Numbered from the stretch's first letter, positions 25,245 to 34,709 are shown. The stretch: 64,000 nucleotides of DNA from G963674955 sp963674955 (GCA_963674955.2 CAXXKR010000004.1:682001-746000), one strand, 5' to 3'. Program-made: numbers and translations. The notes: generated by a model not told the origin, from the letters alone.

Positions 25245-26525
25245 TCAATGTTCCTGCATTCCATGTCCCATAGTGCCCCAAAAAGGATCAAGCAGATACT
25301 CGAGAATGGTCCTGTCGCCGATATGTATGCCCACTATGACCCGCATGCCGGGGAACAGCCTGTAGACCATGCCGTTCTTTTCAAAATAATCCTTATCAGT
25401 GACCACCCTAACCCGGTAGAATGTTTCACCCGTGCTAAGAGTTACCGCATCCGGGCTGACGCTGAAGACATTGCCGTCAAGATTTCCGAACCGTTGGGCG
25501 TCCCTTGAGGCCAGGGAGACCAGGGCCCGCTGGCCCTTGGCCACGTAGCCTATATCCTGGATGGGCAGATGGGCCTCTATGACCAGAGGATCGTCAGCCG
25601 GAACGATGTCCATGATGGTCACTCCCGACCTGACAACCTCGCCGGGATTGATGACGAAAAGATTCTTGACCACTCCATCCACCGGGGAGCGGATGATGGT
25701 CCGGCTCATCTCGTCGCTGAACTTTTTAAGGCGCTCAGACAACTCCATCAGCTCGCGCCGGGTCTTCTTCAAATCCTTCTGCACATCCTCAAGGTATGCG
25801 TTGCGGACCTTGTCCAGATCCTCCCTGGCTGCGGCCAGCAGCGATTGGGCTTTGCCAAGGGCCGCTGAATCCTCTTTTATCCCGCTTTCAAGGCTTTCCT
25901 TCTTGTCCACGGACGCATTCAACTCTTTTTTGGTGATCAGCTTGTCGCTGTAGAGAGTTCTGTCCGTCTGGAGATCTTCCCTGGCCCGGACCAGGGCCGA
26001 CCTGAGATTGCTGAGCCTGGCTTCTATCTCCTGCACGTCCTGTTCGCGTTGCTTGACCCTTTCCTGCTGGACAACGGTCTCGTTCAGCAAACGTTCCTGA
26101 CGGGCATAAAAAAGATCCAGTGCCTGCTCCACAAGCTCGGGAGCCGTACTGCGCAATTCATTTGAAAATTCCGGCACCTCAAGCTCACGACTCTCCGCCT
26201 CAAGGCGCATTATCTCAACGCTCAAGGCGTTGATGCGCACCTGCAATTCCTCCACGCTCGAACCGCTGGCTGTCGATTCCAGCTCGACCAATGGTTGATC
26301 CTTGGCCACGCTGTCGCCTTCGCGCACAAGTATCTCGCGAATAATCCCGCCTTCGAGATGTTGAATCCTCTTTACCTTTGTACGCGGAATGACTTCGCCA
26401 ACGGCCTCGCTGACGATATCAAGCCGTCCCACGGCGGCCCAGAGCAGAAAGCAGAGGCAAAATGCCGCCAGAAGATAAAAAAAGTTTCTTGTCCCGGCGT
26501 TCACGGCGTCCCGACGATCATCCAT
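25245..26525 (-). CDS. HlyD-family type I secretion adaptor
   Basis: A 426-residue membrane-fusion protein that joins the inner-membrane ABC exporter to TolC. A single membrane anchor lies at residues ~12-32 (FFYLLAAFCLCFLLWAAVGR). The lipoyl-like segment IQHLEGGIIREILVREGD follows, then a long coiled-coil hairpin (~100-270), a second lipoyl half (RSPVDGVVKNLFVINPGEVV) and a beta-barrel region. The start at 26525 overlaps the ABC gene by 8 bases (ATGGATGA), which indicates coupled translation. Confidence 0.9.
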   Translation of the reverse strand: MDDRRDAVNAGTRNFFYLLAAFCLCFLLWAAVGRLDIVSEAVGEVIPRTKVKRIQHLEGGIIREILVREGDSVAKDQPLVELESTASGSSVEELQVRINALSVEIMRLEAESRELEVPEFSNELRSTAPELVEQALDLFYARQERLLNETVVQQERVKQREQDVQEIEARLSNLRSALVRAREDLQTDRTLYSDKLITKKELNASVDKKESLESGIKEDSAALGKAQSLLAAAREDLDKVRNAYLEDVQKDLKKTRRELMELSERLKKFSDEMSRTIIRSPVDGVVKNLFVINPGEVVRSGVTIMDIVPADDPLVIEAHLPIQDIGYVAKGQRALVSLASRDAQRFGNLDGNVFSVSPDAVTLSTGETFYRVRVVTDKDYFEKNGMVYRLFPGMRVIVGIHIGDRTILEYLLDPFWGTMGHGMQEH

Positions 26526-28209
26526 TTTCGCCACCAAGAGTGTTTGCGTTGGCCGACTTCGAATTGTTGGCCCTGACCAGGGGAACCGGCTTGCTTCCGA
26601 AGTCCAGCACGGCCGCGGCGCCATTGAGTATGTTCGGTTCGCTGCTGATCACGACAATGGAGACCTTGCGTTTCAACAGTTCGTTTAGCGCCGCATAGAC
26701 GGCCGTTCGGCCATCGCTGTCCAATCCTTCGGTCGGTTCGTCAAGAACCGCGAGAGAGCCCGGCACGGCCAAGGCCCTGGCCAGGGCAAGCCGCTTGCGT
26801 ATGCCCAGAGGCAAATTCCTGCCGCTGTCCATGACCATCGTTTCAACACCGTTGCGGCTGGTATCGAGAAAACCGCGCAAATCCGACTTGCGAATGACCT
26901 CGTTAAAGCTTTCATTATCAATTTCAGGATTACCCAGGACGATGTTCTCGCGAATGGAGACGTTCAAAAATGATGGTTCCTGGGGCAGGTAGATTACCTG
27001 TCTGCGCCACCAGACTGCGGACAGCTGCCTCAATTCCACGCCGTCCGCCAAAATCTGCCCCCTGCCCGGTTCAAGAAGCCCCACGAGCAGCTTGGCAAAA
27101 GTTGTTTTTCCCGATCCGTTTGGTCCGGCCACCGCCAACATGCTGCCCGGACCCATTTCCATGGAGATGGACTCGAAAAGCGGACCGGCCGACCCCGGAT
27201 AGCCGAATCCCAGATCCTTGAGCTCCAAACGCCCGGAATACACTTTCAATGCGGACCCGGCCTGCGGCTCCAAAGGCAGGAAAAGAAATTCGTCTATCAG
27301 GGCCATGGACTCGTCGGCCTTTTGCAATAGCGCCCTGGTGGACATGAAAGTGGTGGAAATCTGCAAGGCCTTGGACGACAGGATGCTGACGCCGATCAAA
27401 GCGCCCACTGTCAATACACCCTCTACAGCCTGCATGGCCCCCAGGGCATAAACCATGACCCTGAGCAGCTTGCCCAACGTCTGAACCACAGCCTGCGAAC
27501 GGCTCCTGTTGCCGGAAATCAGGACCGCGCACTCGCGAATCCGGTCCAGCCGCTTGTCCCATATCCGTCCCAAAAACCCGGAACCGTTGAAAGCGCGAAC
27601 CGTCTCAGCTCCATTTATGGCCGAAGTGACCAGGGCTCGGTGGGCCATATTCTCATCGCGCAGGTTGTTGCTGGTTTTCTGCCCACTGCTGATCGACATC
27701 CAACCGGCAAGCATGGTGACTCCAACGGCAAGCAACGTGACAAGGGCCAGCAATGGGCTCAGAAACAGCACTGCGCCGATGAACAGAAGAAAAAACGGCA
27801 TATCCAGAACCGAAGCGATCCTTGTTGGATCATAAGCGGCCTCGACAACCTGCAGGCCTGACAGTGTCTCCTGCATCTTGGCGTGCGGGAAGCGGTTCAG
27901 GCCGGACATTCTTGCCCTGGTCAATGCGGACAGGACCTTCTGCGACAAAGCACGGTCCGGATTCAGGCTGATGGCTGAAGCCATTTTTGTGCGCACGACC
28001 GTGAACCCGTATGAAAGCGCAATGGCCGCAAGCATTCCGGTTGTCAGAGTAACCAGCGTCCCGTCAAAACCGTAGCCTACATAGCGGTTCAATATCTGTA
28101 TGACGTAAATGGGCGAGGCAAGAGACAAAAGGTTGATGAAGAACGTAGCGGCCACCAGTTCGGCCGCAAGTCGGGGATTGAATAATAGGCGACGAAAAAG
28201 CTCTTTCAT
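26518..28209 (-). CDS. Type I secretion ABC permease/ATPase with degenerate ATPase motifs
   Basis: About 563 residues, without the N-terminal C39 or C39-like domain. The first ~300 residues are a six-helix transmembrane domain (ATFFINLLSLASPIYVIQIL at the start, PrtD/LapB-like). The ATPase half has Walker A GPNGSGKTT, Q-loop LPQEPSFLNVSIRENI and Walker B LAVLDEPTEGLD. The signature reads NLPLGIRKRLALARAL instead of LSGGQ, and the switch histidine position reads VVISSEPN. Efficient ATP hydrolysis is thus uncertain. The ATG at 28209 is taken as start; TTG/GTG at 28227/28224 are alternatives and none has a good ribosome site. Operon with tolC upstream and hlyD downstream. Confidence 0.85.
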   Translation of the reverse strand: MKELFRRLLFNPRLAAELVAATFFINLLSLASPIYVIQILNRYVGYGFDGTLVTLTTGMLAAIALSYGFTVVRTKMASAISLNPDRALSQKVLSALTRARMSGLNRFPHAKMQETLSGLQVVEAAYDPTRIASVLDMPFFLLFIGAVLFLSPLLALVTLLAVGVTMLAGWMSISSGQKTSNNLRDENMAHRALVTSAINGAETVRAFNGSGFLGRIWDKRLDRIRECAVLISGNRSRSQAVVQTLGKLLRVMVYALGAMQAVEGVLTVGALIGVSILSSKALQISTTFMSTRALLQKADESMALIDEFLFLPLEPQAGSALKVYSGRLELKDLGFGYPGSAGPLFESISMEMGPGSMLAVAGPNGSGKTTFAKLLVGLLEPGRGQILADGVELRQLSAVWWRRQVIYLPQEPSFLNVSIRENIVLGNPEIDNESFNEVIRKSDLRGFLDTSRNGVETMVMDSGRNLPLGIRKRLALARALAVPGSLAVLDEPTEGLDSDGRTAVYAALNELLKRKVSIVVISSEPNILNGAAAVLDFGSKPVPLVRANNSKSANANTLGGENG

Positions 28210-28260
28210 ATAAAAGCCATACACCAACAGCCCTGCGGCGGTCTACAAAATCAGGACAAA

Positions 28261-29622
28261 TCAGTGTGTGATAACGTCCGCGTCGATCTGTCCCATGTGA
28301 TGCAGAAGGGTAAATGCGGCAATGATGCTGTCGATCTCGGCCGCCACCTTGGAACTGGTCGCGGCTATGTAATCGCGCTCGCCCACGAGGATGTTCAACA
28401 GGCTGACCTTGGAGCCGAGTGCCTTTTTCTTCTTGATCAACCGGAGAAACTCAAAGGTGATGTTGGACTGATTGTTATAGAGATCGACGTTTTGTCGAAG
28501 AAGCTTCAAATCCTGCCAGGCGTTGCGGACATCCTCTTCGACCTTGCGCTGACGATCCATGTAGGTTTTCTTGACGGACTGGATGTCGGCCTTCGCGGCC
28601 TTGACCTTGTCGAAGTCCCCCAGCCCGGTATAAAAGGTGTACGCCATCTGCACACCGGCCCTGCCTTCCGTCTTGACGCCAGGATCACCGGCGCTGTTCT
28701 CCTGGCGCTCGGCCTCGGCCATGAGTTCGAACTTGGGATAAAACGCTGAGCGCTTGCTCCTGAGCTCTCCCTGGTAGCGTTCCTCCGCGTATTTCATCTC
28801 GGACAGAAAGGGATTTCTGTCCTGGGCTATTCCAAGGGCCTGCTCCAACGTCGAAGGCATCCTGTCCACAGGCACTTCCGGAGTCACCAGTTGGACAAGT
28901 TCCTTTTCGCTGATTTCAAAACCGAACAAGGCCTTGAAATTGTTCATGGCCTTGTCCAGGGCTCGCTCAACTTCGACCCTGTGGGCCTCGGCCCCGGCCA
29001 GTTGTCCCTTGGCCTGAAGTTCTTCGTAGGAAAGGCCCGCGCCACGCTGGACCAGGGCTTCCTGCATTCCGGACAGTTCACGAATGCTCTTTTCGGATTG
29101 AACGGAATACTTGAGCATTTCGCGAAAACGAATGAGCGAAAGATAGGAAATTATGCCCTGAACCAGGACTTCCTGACGGGCCTGTTCGAGACGCGCTTCG
29201 GCCTCGCTCCTGGCTCCCTGGCGAACTTCTATCCTGCCGCCGGTCTCGCCGAAATCGTAAAGAAGCTGGGTTGCGGTTATGGATTGCTTGTTGCGCCACC
29301 TCTGGGAAGAGCTGCCGCCATCGGCCTTGTCAACCTCTTCGCCGCCTGCATGTGCGGAAACGTCTATCCGGGGATACCAGTCGCTCCGGGCGCTCTCGAC
29401 CATATGTTCAGCTGATTCAAGACCAGCCTCGGCCGCCTTGATGCGGTCATGCGTGCCTGCGAGATATTTTAGCAGTGGAGAAAGTTGAAGGCTTTGAGGA
29501 CGATCAGGAATTGTCCCCTTTTCATCCTGAGCAATGCAGATTCCTGAAAAGAGAAAAAAAACGAAGAATAATACTAGGCTAACGAAGAGATTAATCCGAT
29601 TCCTTCTTTTCAAACTGCTCAT
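28261..29622 (-). CDS. TolC-family outer membrane channel
   Basis: A 453-residue outer-membrane efflux protein. The signal peptide covers the first ~31 residues (LFVSLVLFFVFFLFSGICIA). The mature part has the two repeated helical/beta units of the family, with QSITATQLLYDFGETGG in the first and a matching MAYTFYTGLGDFDKVKA in the second. It provides the exit duct for the type I secretion system encoded immediately downstream. It is divergent from the CHASE2 cyclase, with about 150 AT-rich bases between. Confidence 0.9.
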   Translation of the reverse strand: MSSLKRRNRINLFVSLVLFFVFFLFSGICIAQDEKGTIPDRPQSLQLSPLLKYLAGTHDRIKAAEAGLESAEHMVESARSDWYPRIDVSAHAGGEEVDKADGGSSSQRWRNKQSITATQLLYDFGETGGRIEVRQGARSEAEARLEQARQEVLVQGIISYLSLIRFREMLKYSVQSEKSIRELSGMQEALVQRGAGLSYEELQAKGQLAGAEAHRVEVERALDKAMNNFKALFGFEISEKELVQLVTPEVPVDRMPSTLEQALGIAQDRNPFLSEMKYAEERYQGELRSKRSAFYPKFELMAEAERQENSAGDPGVKTEGRAGVQMAYTFYTGLGDFDKVKAAKADIQSVKKTYMDRQRKVEEDVRNAWQDLKLLRQNVDLYNNQSNITFEFLRLIKKKKALGSKVSLLNILVGERDYIAATSSKVAAEIDSIIAAFTLLHHMGQIDADVITH

Positions 29623-29770
29623 GATATACTATAGGTTTGGAATCGCTATTCCGGTTTAGATTTATTAATTTGTTGAGGTATATATTAATTCGATCTGAAA
29701 ATCCACATTAATCCCCGCCTTTGTTTGTCGCAGGACAACAGGAACGCCAACCAATCCATGCGGAACGAAA

Positions 29771-31999
29771 ATGAAAGCAATTTTCAAAAAAATATTCAAG
29801 ACTGACAACCTGTTGCTCCTGATGCTTGGTTTCGCCATTTCATTTCTGATGGCCATCCTCTTCGTTTTCCAGCCTTTGTTTCTGCAACTGATCGACTACA
29901 AAATATACGATCAACTCCTCAAAATGCACCACACCACCCAGGCCTCGGACATCCCGGTGATCGTGGACATCGATGAAAAAAGCCTGGCGGAATACGGCCA
30001 GTTTCCCTGGCCCCGCCACCGGGTGGCCATGCTCCTGGCCAAGATCAACCGCGGCGGCGCTCTGGCCACGGGCCTTGATATCATGTTTTCCGAAGAGGAC
30101 AGGACATCGCCTGATGTCTTGAAGGAGCAGCTAAAAAACGAACTGGACATCGAGATTGAATATGTCGGCCTTCCAGATGGACTTCGAAACAATGACAAGG
30201 TGTTGGCCAATGTGCTGAAAACCGGTCCATTTGTCCTGGGCTACAATTTCATATTCACGCGAGAAAAGACCGAGGAACAACGCGCCCGCGCCTTCAATGA
30301 ATGCGTTGTCACCCCCGCCCCTGTCGCGACCATAGCCTCTCCAGGAGCGCTGAGCATCATCCAATCCCTGCACACCGCCCTGGACGTGGTCTGTCCCCTG
30401 CCGATCCTCACCGACGCCGCGCGCAAGTCCGGTTTCTTCACCATGGCGCCGGACCGGGACGGAGTGGTCAGGCGAGTGCCCCTGCTCATAGCCTGGAACG
30501 ACAAGGTTTACTCAAGTCTGGCCCTGGCGACGCTCATGGAGGCGATGGGAAGAAAGGGGCTCCTGCTTAAACTCGACTCCAGGGGCACGGAATCCCTGAA
30601 ACTGTCGAAAACAATCATCCCCCTGGATCAGAAAGGCCAGATGCTTCTCAACTACAGGGGACCGGCCAAGACCTACAAATACATCTGTGCGGCGGACATT
30701 CTGAAAGACAGGATCAAACCCGACGAACTAAAGGGCAAGATCGTATTCATCGGCACATCGGCCTCCGGCCTCAAGGACATCAGAACAACCCCGTTTGACC
30801 AGAATTATCCCGGCGTGGAGGCCCACGCCACCATTGTTGACAACATAATATCAAAGGATTTCATATCAATACCCGACTGGGTTCCCGGATTGGAGTTCAG
30901 CCTGATCCTTTTCGCGGGCCTAAGCATCACCGTCATACTCATCTGGACAAAGGCCTTCTGGGTGGCCATCCTTCTGCTGGCCCTGAGCTACGGGATATGG
31001 CAGGCCAGCACCTACGCCTTTACGGACTACAGGATATATGTGTCGCCGCTCTATACCTATCTGGTTCTTCTGGTAAACTTTCTGCTGCTCACCCTCCTGA
31101 AATTCTGGCGGGAGGAAAAACAAAAAAAATTCATCCATGGGGCTTTTTCCCACTATCTGGCGCCGGCCGTCATTTCACAAATCATAGACGACCCTGAGTC
31201 GCTGACCCTGGAAGGCCAGGAAAAGGAAGTGACCATCCTGTTCTCCGATGTGCGGAGCTTCACCTCTCTTTCGGAAAAGCTCACTCCAACCCAGGTCACG
31301 AACCTGCTGCACGACTACCTCACTCCCATGACAAGAATCATCACCGACAATTCCGGAACCCTGGACAAGTTCATCGGCGATGCGGTCATGGCCTTTTGGA
31401 ACGCGCCGCTGGATGTGGAAAACCACCAGTCCAAAGCCGTGCGCTCCGCCCTGGAGCAATTGGAGCAGCTTGGCAAGCTGAACAAGGTGTTTGCGGACCA
31501 ATACGGCTTCGGCATCAGGATCGGACTTGGCATACACTGCGGCACGGTCAGGGTGGGCAACATGGGTTCGGCCGACCTTTTCGACTACACCCTCATCGGG
31601 GACAACGTTAACCTTGCCTCCCGCCTTGAGGGACTCACCAAATACTACGGGCAGGACATCCTGGTCAGTGAGGCCATAGCCAATAGCTGCCAGGGCGAAT
31701 TCGTCTTCACAGAAATCGACTCCGTGCGCGTCAAGGGCAAGAAGAAACCAATAACCATCTTCACCGTCCATTCCCACATGCGGGCTGAAAAGATAAGGGA
31801 AGAGCTTGCCACCTACTCCCAGGGGCTTGCAATGTACAAGGACATGCAGTTTGGAAAGGCTGTGGAAATTTTCAGGGAACTGCAAGACGAATACCCGGAG
31901 AAGACGCTGTATTCCATGTACCAAGAGCGTTGCGAGCATCTGGACGCCGAGCCTCCGGCACCGGATTGGGACGGCGTTTTCACCCACAAGACCAAGTAG
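29771..31999 (+). CDS. CHASE2-domain adenylate/guanylate cyclase
   Basis: A 742-residue membrane sensor. An N-terminal helix (~15-38) leads to a periplasmic CHASE2 domain (~40-360, with IPVIVDIDEKSLAEYGQFPW and KIVFIGTSASGLKDIRTTPF). Two or three membrane helices follow (~375-445), then a class III cyclase domain (~475-655). Metal and catalytic elements are visible: ILFSDVRSFTSLSEKL, FIGDAVMAFWNAP and DYTLIGDNVNLASRLEGL. The remaining ~85 residues look like a short helical repeat tail. The product (cAMP or cGMP) is undetermined. It is divergent from the secretion operon and followed after 15 bases by an amidase gene. Confidence 0.9.
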   Translation: MKAIFKKIFKTDNLLLLMLGFAISFLMAILFVFQPLFLQLIDYKIYDQLLKMHHTTQASDIPVIVDIDEKSLAEYGQFPWPRHRVAMLLAKINRGGALATGLDIMFSEEDRTSPDVLKEQLKNELDIEIEYVGLPDGLRNNDKVLANVLKTGPFVLGYNFIFTREKTEEQRARAFNECVVTPAPVATIASPGALSIIQSLHTALDVVCPLPILTDAARKSGFFTMAPDRDGVVRRVPLLIAWNDKVYSSLALATLMEAMGRKGLLLKLDSRGTESLKLSKTIIPLDQKGQMLLNYRGPAKTYKYICAADILKDRIKPDELKGKIVFIGTSASGLKDIRTTPFDQNYPGVEAHATIVDNIISKDFISIPDWVPGLEFSLILFAGLSITVILIWTKAFWVAILLLALSYGIWQASTYAFTDYRIYVSPLYTYLVLLVNFLLLTLLKFWREEKQKKFIHGAFSHYLAPAVISQIIDDPESLTLEGQEKEVTILFSDVRSFTSLSEKLTPTQVTNLLHDYLTPMTRIITDNSGTLDKFIGDAVMAFWNAPLDVENHQSKAVRSALEQLEQLGKLNKVFADQYGFGIRIGLGIHCGTVRVGNMGSADLFDYTLIGDNVNLASRLEGLTKYYGQDILVSEAIANSCQGEFVFTEIDSVRVKGKKKPITIFTVHSHMRAEKIREELATYSQGLAMYKDMQFGKAVEIFRELQDEYPEKTLYSMYQERCEHLDAEPPAPDWDGVFTHKTK

Positions 32000-32014
32000 C
32001 GGATTCAGAACCGA

Positions 32015-33310
32015 ATGCACCCTGAACCACGCGGCCTTGCGGAACTGGCAAAGAAACTCGGGTCCGGCGAACTGCCGCTGACCGAGCATCTGGCATCGAC
32101 AGAAAAGACCATCCGCAGGCTTGAGCCGGACATCCAGGCCCTTGTGCCCGAAAAAAATCGTTTCACCCGGCTTGAACAAGAAGCCAACGAACTGGAAAAA
32201 CGATTCCCTCATCCGGAAAAGCGTCCGCCCCTGTACGGAATTCCAGTGGGCATCAAGGACATCATCCATGTTCAAGGATTCCCGACCAGGGCCGGAAGCA
32301 AACTGCCGCCCGATATACTGACCGGACCCGAGGCCGCGTGCGCGACTTTGCTGAAAAAGGCCGGAGCGCTGATTCTGGGCAAAACGGTGACAACTGAATT
32401 CGCCTACGCCGCCTCCGGCCCGACAAAAAACCCGCACGACCTCTCCCGCACTCCCGGCGGTTCAAGCAGCGGTTCAGCGGCAGCGGTCGCGGCCGGATAC
32501 TGCGCCCTCGCCATCGGCACCCAGACGGTCGGTTCTGTGATTCGACCGGCGTCTTTTTGCGGCATCGTGGGCTTCAAACCGTCGCAGGGCAGGATCTCAA
32601 CGCAGGGAGTGATCCCCTTCTCGCCGACCCTGGACCAAGTCGGCTTCCTCTGTCCCCACGCCAAGGACATCGCCCTTGCGGCCTCGATCCTCTGCACTGA
32701 TTGGAAAGGAATTGCCGCCATGGAGCGGCCCTTGATTCTGGGGCTGCCCATGGGTCCATATCTGGACAAGGCCGATGCGCCCACACTGAATATATTGGAT
32801 AAATTTATTAAGTCTCTTGAAAAATGCGGTCACAGGGTCAAGCCTGTTCAGGCGCTGGCGAACTTTGAGGCGATCGCGGCCAACCACAGGGCGCTCATGG
32901 CTCATGAAGCGGCCAAGATACACAAGAACTGGCATGCCGAATTCAGCGGCCTCTACCACCCCGTAACCACAGCCATAATTGAAAAAGGCCGGGAAATATC
33001 GCCCAGCCGGGCTGAAAGGTTGAGACAGCAAGGCCCAGGCCTCAGAAACGAACTGGAAGGGCTGATGGACTCCCATGGCCTGGACGCCTGGATATGTCCT
33101 TCCTCGACAGGCCCGGCCCCCAAAGGTTTCGGGACCACCGGAGACCCGGTGATGAATCTGCCCTGGACAAGCGCCGGGCTGCCTGTTGCAAGCCTGCCGG
33201 TCATGCGCTCCGGTGAAGGACTGCCATTGGGACTTCAACTGGTCGGAAGATTCATGAAGGAAGAAAAGCTGGCGGCCACAGCCGAGGCCATGGCCGCCGA
33301 CATTGAATAG
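32015..33310 (+). CDS. Amidase-signature family protein
   Basis: A 431-residue amidase related to GatA. The Ser-cisSer-Lys triad is in place: Lys in GIPVGIKDIIHV, cis-Ser in RTPGGSSSGSAAAVA and nucleophile Ser in TQTVGSVIRPASFCG. The VGSVIRPA form differs from GatA's TGGSIRxPA and points to a stand-alone amidase or hydrolase rather than the tRNA amidotransferase; no gatB or gatC is near. The substrate is unknown. It follows the cyclase gene closely and converges with the FMN dehydrogenase gene. Confidence 0.85.
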   Translation: MHPEPRGLAELAKKLGSGELPLTEHLASTEKTIRRLEPDIQALVPEKNRFTRLEQEANELEKRFPHPEKRPPLYGIPVGIKDIIHVQGFPTRAGSKLPPDILTGPEAACATLLKKAGALILGKTVTTEFAYAASGPTKNPHDLSRTPGGSSSGSAAAVAAGYCALAIGTQTVGSVIRPASFCGIVGFKPSQGRISTQGVIPFSPTLDQVGFLCPHAKDIALAASILCTDWKGIAAMERPLILGLPMGPYLDKADAPTLNILDKFIKSLEKCGHRVKPVQALANFEAIAANHRALMAHEAAKIHKNWHAEFSGLYHPVTTAIIEKGREISPSRAERLRQQGPGLRNELEGLMDSHGLDAWICPSSTGPAPKGFGTTGDPVMNLPWTSAGLPVASLPVMRSGEGLPLGLQLVGRFMKEEKLAATAEAMAADIE

Positions 33311-33316
33311 CCCTGC

Positions 33317-34330
33317 CTAACCGCCGTAAAGAACGGAACGATCTATGGATTTCACGTCCCGGCAGCCGGTAAGAATCATGGCCTGAATGAATTCAAGCTT
33401 CAACTTATCAATATACTTGAGAACCCCTTCCTTGAGTCCGCCCATGGCGGCGACGGTGAACGGCCTGCCGATCATCACCGCGTCCGCGCCCAGGGCGATC
33501 ATTTTCAAAACGTCCACGCCGGTCCGGATTCCGCCGTCCACCAGAATGGGAATGCGCCCGGCCACCTTGTCCGCCACAGCGGGCAGGACAGCGGCGGTTC
33601 CCGGCGTATGATCAAGGACACGTCCGCCGTGGTTGGAGACAACGATGGACGCGGCTCCGGCCTCGACGGCCATTTCGGCGTCTTCCGGGGTCATAATGCC
33701 TTTAAGTATGAATTTCATGGGCGTGTCGCTGATGATCTTGCCGATCTTCTCCACGCTGCGGGGATATACCGGGCGGCCCATGAGCCTGAGAGTGAAAAGC
33801 CCGGCCGCATCAATGTCCATGCCCACAATTGATGCGCCTGTCTTGGCCGCGCCATCGAGCTTGCGGTAAAGTTCTTCGTCCTCCCAAGGCTTGATGAACG
33901 GTATTCCGGCACCGCCCAGGGCCTTGATTATTTCAAAGGAAGTCTGGTGAATGACGTCAGGCACTCCATCGGGGGTTCCCCCCAAAATGCCTTTTTCATG
34001 ACAGCCGCCAAGCACGGCTTCAAGGTATTCCTTCTCTGTCCTGCCGTCGCCCATGTTGAAGGCCACCCCGCCGATGGGCGCCGCCATCACGGGCAGGTCA
34101 AGACTCCTGCCGAGAAAGGTCGTGGTGGTGTCCGGATCGGCGACGTCGTGAATGAGCCGCATATTCAACTTGCAGGCCGCAAGGGCTTCGCTGTTGGCCT
34201 TGAATGAGCTGCCCGTTCCAGCCCCGCCCATTCCAGGCACTCCGCTCACGCATGTCTTTCCGTTGCATTCGTTGCAAACCCTGCAAAAACCTTCCATCAA
34301 ATCCCTGGCTTTCTTACGTACGTCCTGCAT
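33317..34330 (-). CDS. FMN-dependent alpha-hydroxyacid dehydrogenase-like protein
   Basis: A 337-residue TIM-barrel flavoprotein of the lactate/glycolate oxidase family. The C-terminal active site and FMN phosphate site are conserved: SNHGGRVLDHTPGTAAVLP and ILVDGGIRTGVDVLKMIALG with DAVMIGRPF. The N-terminus carries four cysteines, CRVCNECNGKTC (C-x2-C-x2-C-x4-C), absent from the classical oxidases and suggestive of a metal or Fe-S site. In an anaerobe the electron acceptor is unlikely to be oxygen. It is monocistronic and ends six bases from the convergent amidase gene. Confidence 0.82.
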   Translation of the reverse strand: MQDVRKKARDLMEGFCRVCNECNGKTCVSGVPGMGGAGTGSSFKANSEALAACKLNMRLIHDVADPDTTTTFLGRSLDLPVMAAPIGGVAFNMGDGRTEKEYLEAVLGGCHEKGILGGTPDGVPDVIHQTSFEIIKALGGAGIPFIKPWEDEELYRKLDGAAKTGASIVGMDIDAAGLFTLRLMGRPVYPRSVEKIGKIISDTPMKFILKGIMTPEDAEMAVEAGAASIVVSNHGGRVLDHTPGTAAVLPAVADKVAGRIPILVDGGIRTGVDVLKMIALGADAVMIGRPFTVAAMGGLKEGVLKYIDKLKLEFIQAMILTGCRDVKSIDRSVLYGG

Positions 34331-34448
34331 CTACTTCCTCTCTGCTTTTGAAAAAAATCATCCGGGCCAACCGGTGTCACCCTTAGCACGCCTGAATAAA
34401 TTGGAGCAATCTTCTTCAAAAGTCCAGAGGAAATAGCTGCATAAAAAA

Positions 34449-34495
34449 ATCCACCCGGCCTCAAAATTTATGAGACCGGGTGGATCTTTTTCCAT
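34449..34495 (-). terminator. Terminator after the Lys-rich small gene
   Basis: ATCCACCCGG and CCGGGTGGAT form a stem, with A-run on the left and T-run on the right, so it can act on either strand. It lies 14 bases past the stop at 34509. Confidence 0.8.
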
Positions 34496-34508
34496 TTCAG
34501 GAACTCGC

Positions 34509-34667
34509 TTAATCCGTTTCCGGATTATCCTCAGCTACGGCAACCTCGTCACCGTTTTCGTTGGTCGATTGCTTTCTCGACAGCTTGCGCTGCTTTTTTT
34601 CATCTTTTTTCTTTTTCTTCGCCAAATCCTTAAGGCGTTTCTCATACTTGTAATTGCGCTTGGGCAA
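34509..34667 (-). CDS. Small lysine-rich basic protein
   Basis: A 52-codon frame starting at TTG with GAGGAGGAGG directly upstream. The product begins PKRNYKYEKRLKDLAKKKKK, continues highly basic to about residue 32, then turns acidic (NENGDEVAVAEDNPETD). It has no membrane segment. Similar short K-rich proteins occur in Deltaproteobacteria; a nucleic-acid or ribosome role is plausible but unproven. It is downstream of the RRM gene, separated by a terminator, and has its own terminator, so readthrough or a separate promoter is needed. Confidence 0.5.
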   Translation of the reverse strand: MPKRNYKYEKRLKDLAKKKKKDEKKQRKLSRKQSTNENGDEVAVAEDNPETD

Positions 34668-34709
34668 AACCTCCTCCTCGTTGGCAGGTCGTTGCGGGGC
34701 CGTGGGGCC

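Noticed and set aside
31175..32437. 420-codon minus-strand frame across the cyclase and amidase genes
   Set aside because: Both plus-strand genes are certain; the frame is a composition artefact.
32015..33310. GatA of the Glu-tRNA(Gln) amidotransferase
   Set aside because: The nucleophile motif is VGSVIRPA, not the GatA form, and gatB/gatC are absent from the neighbourhood.
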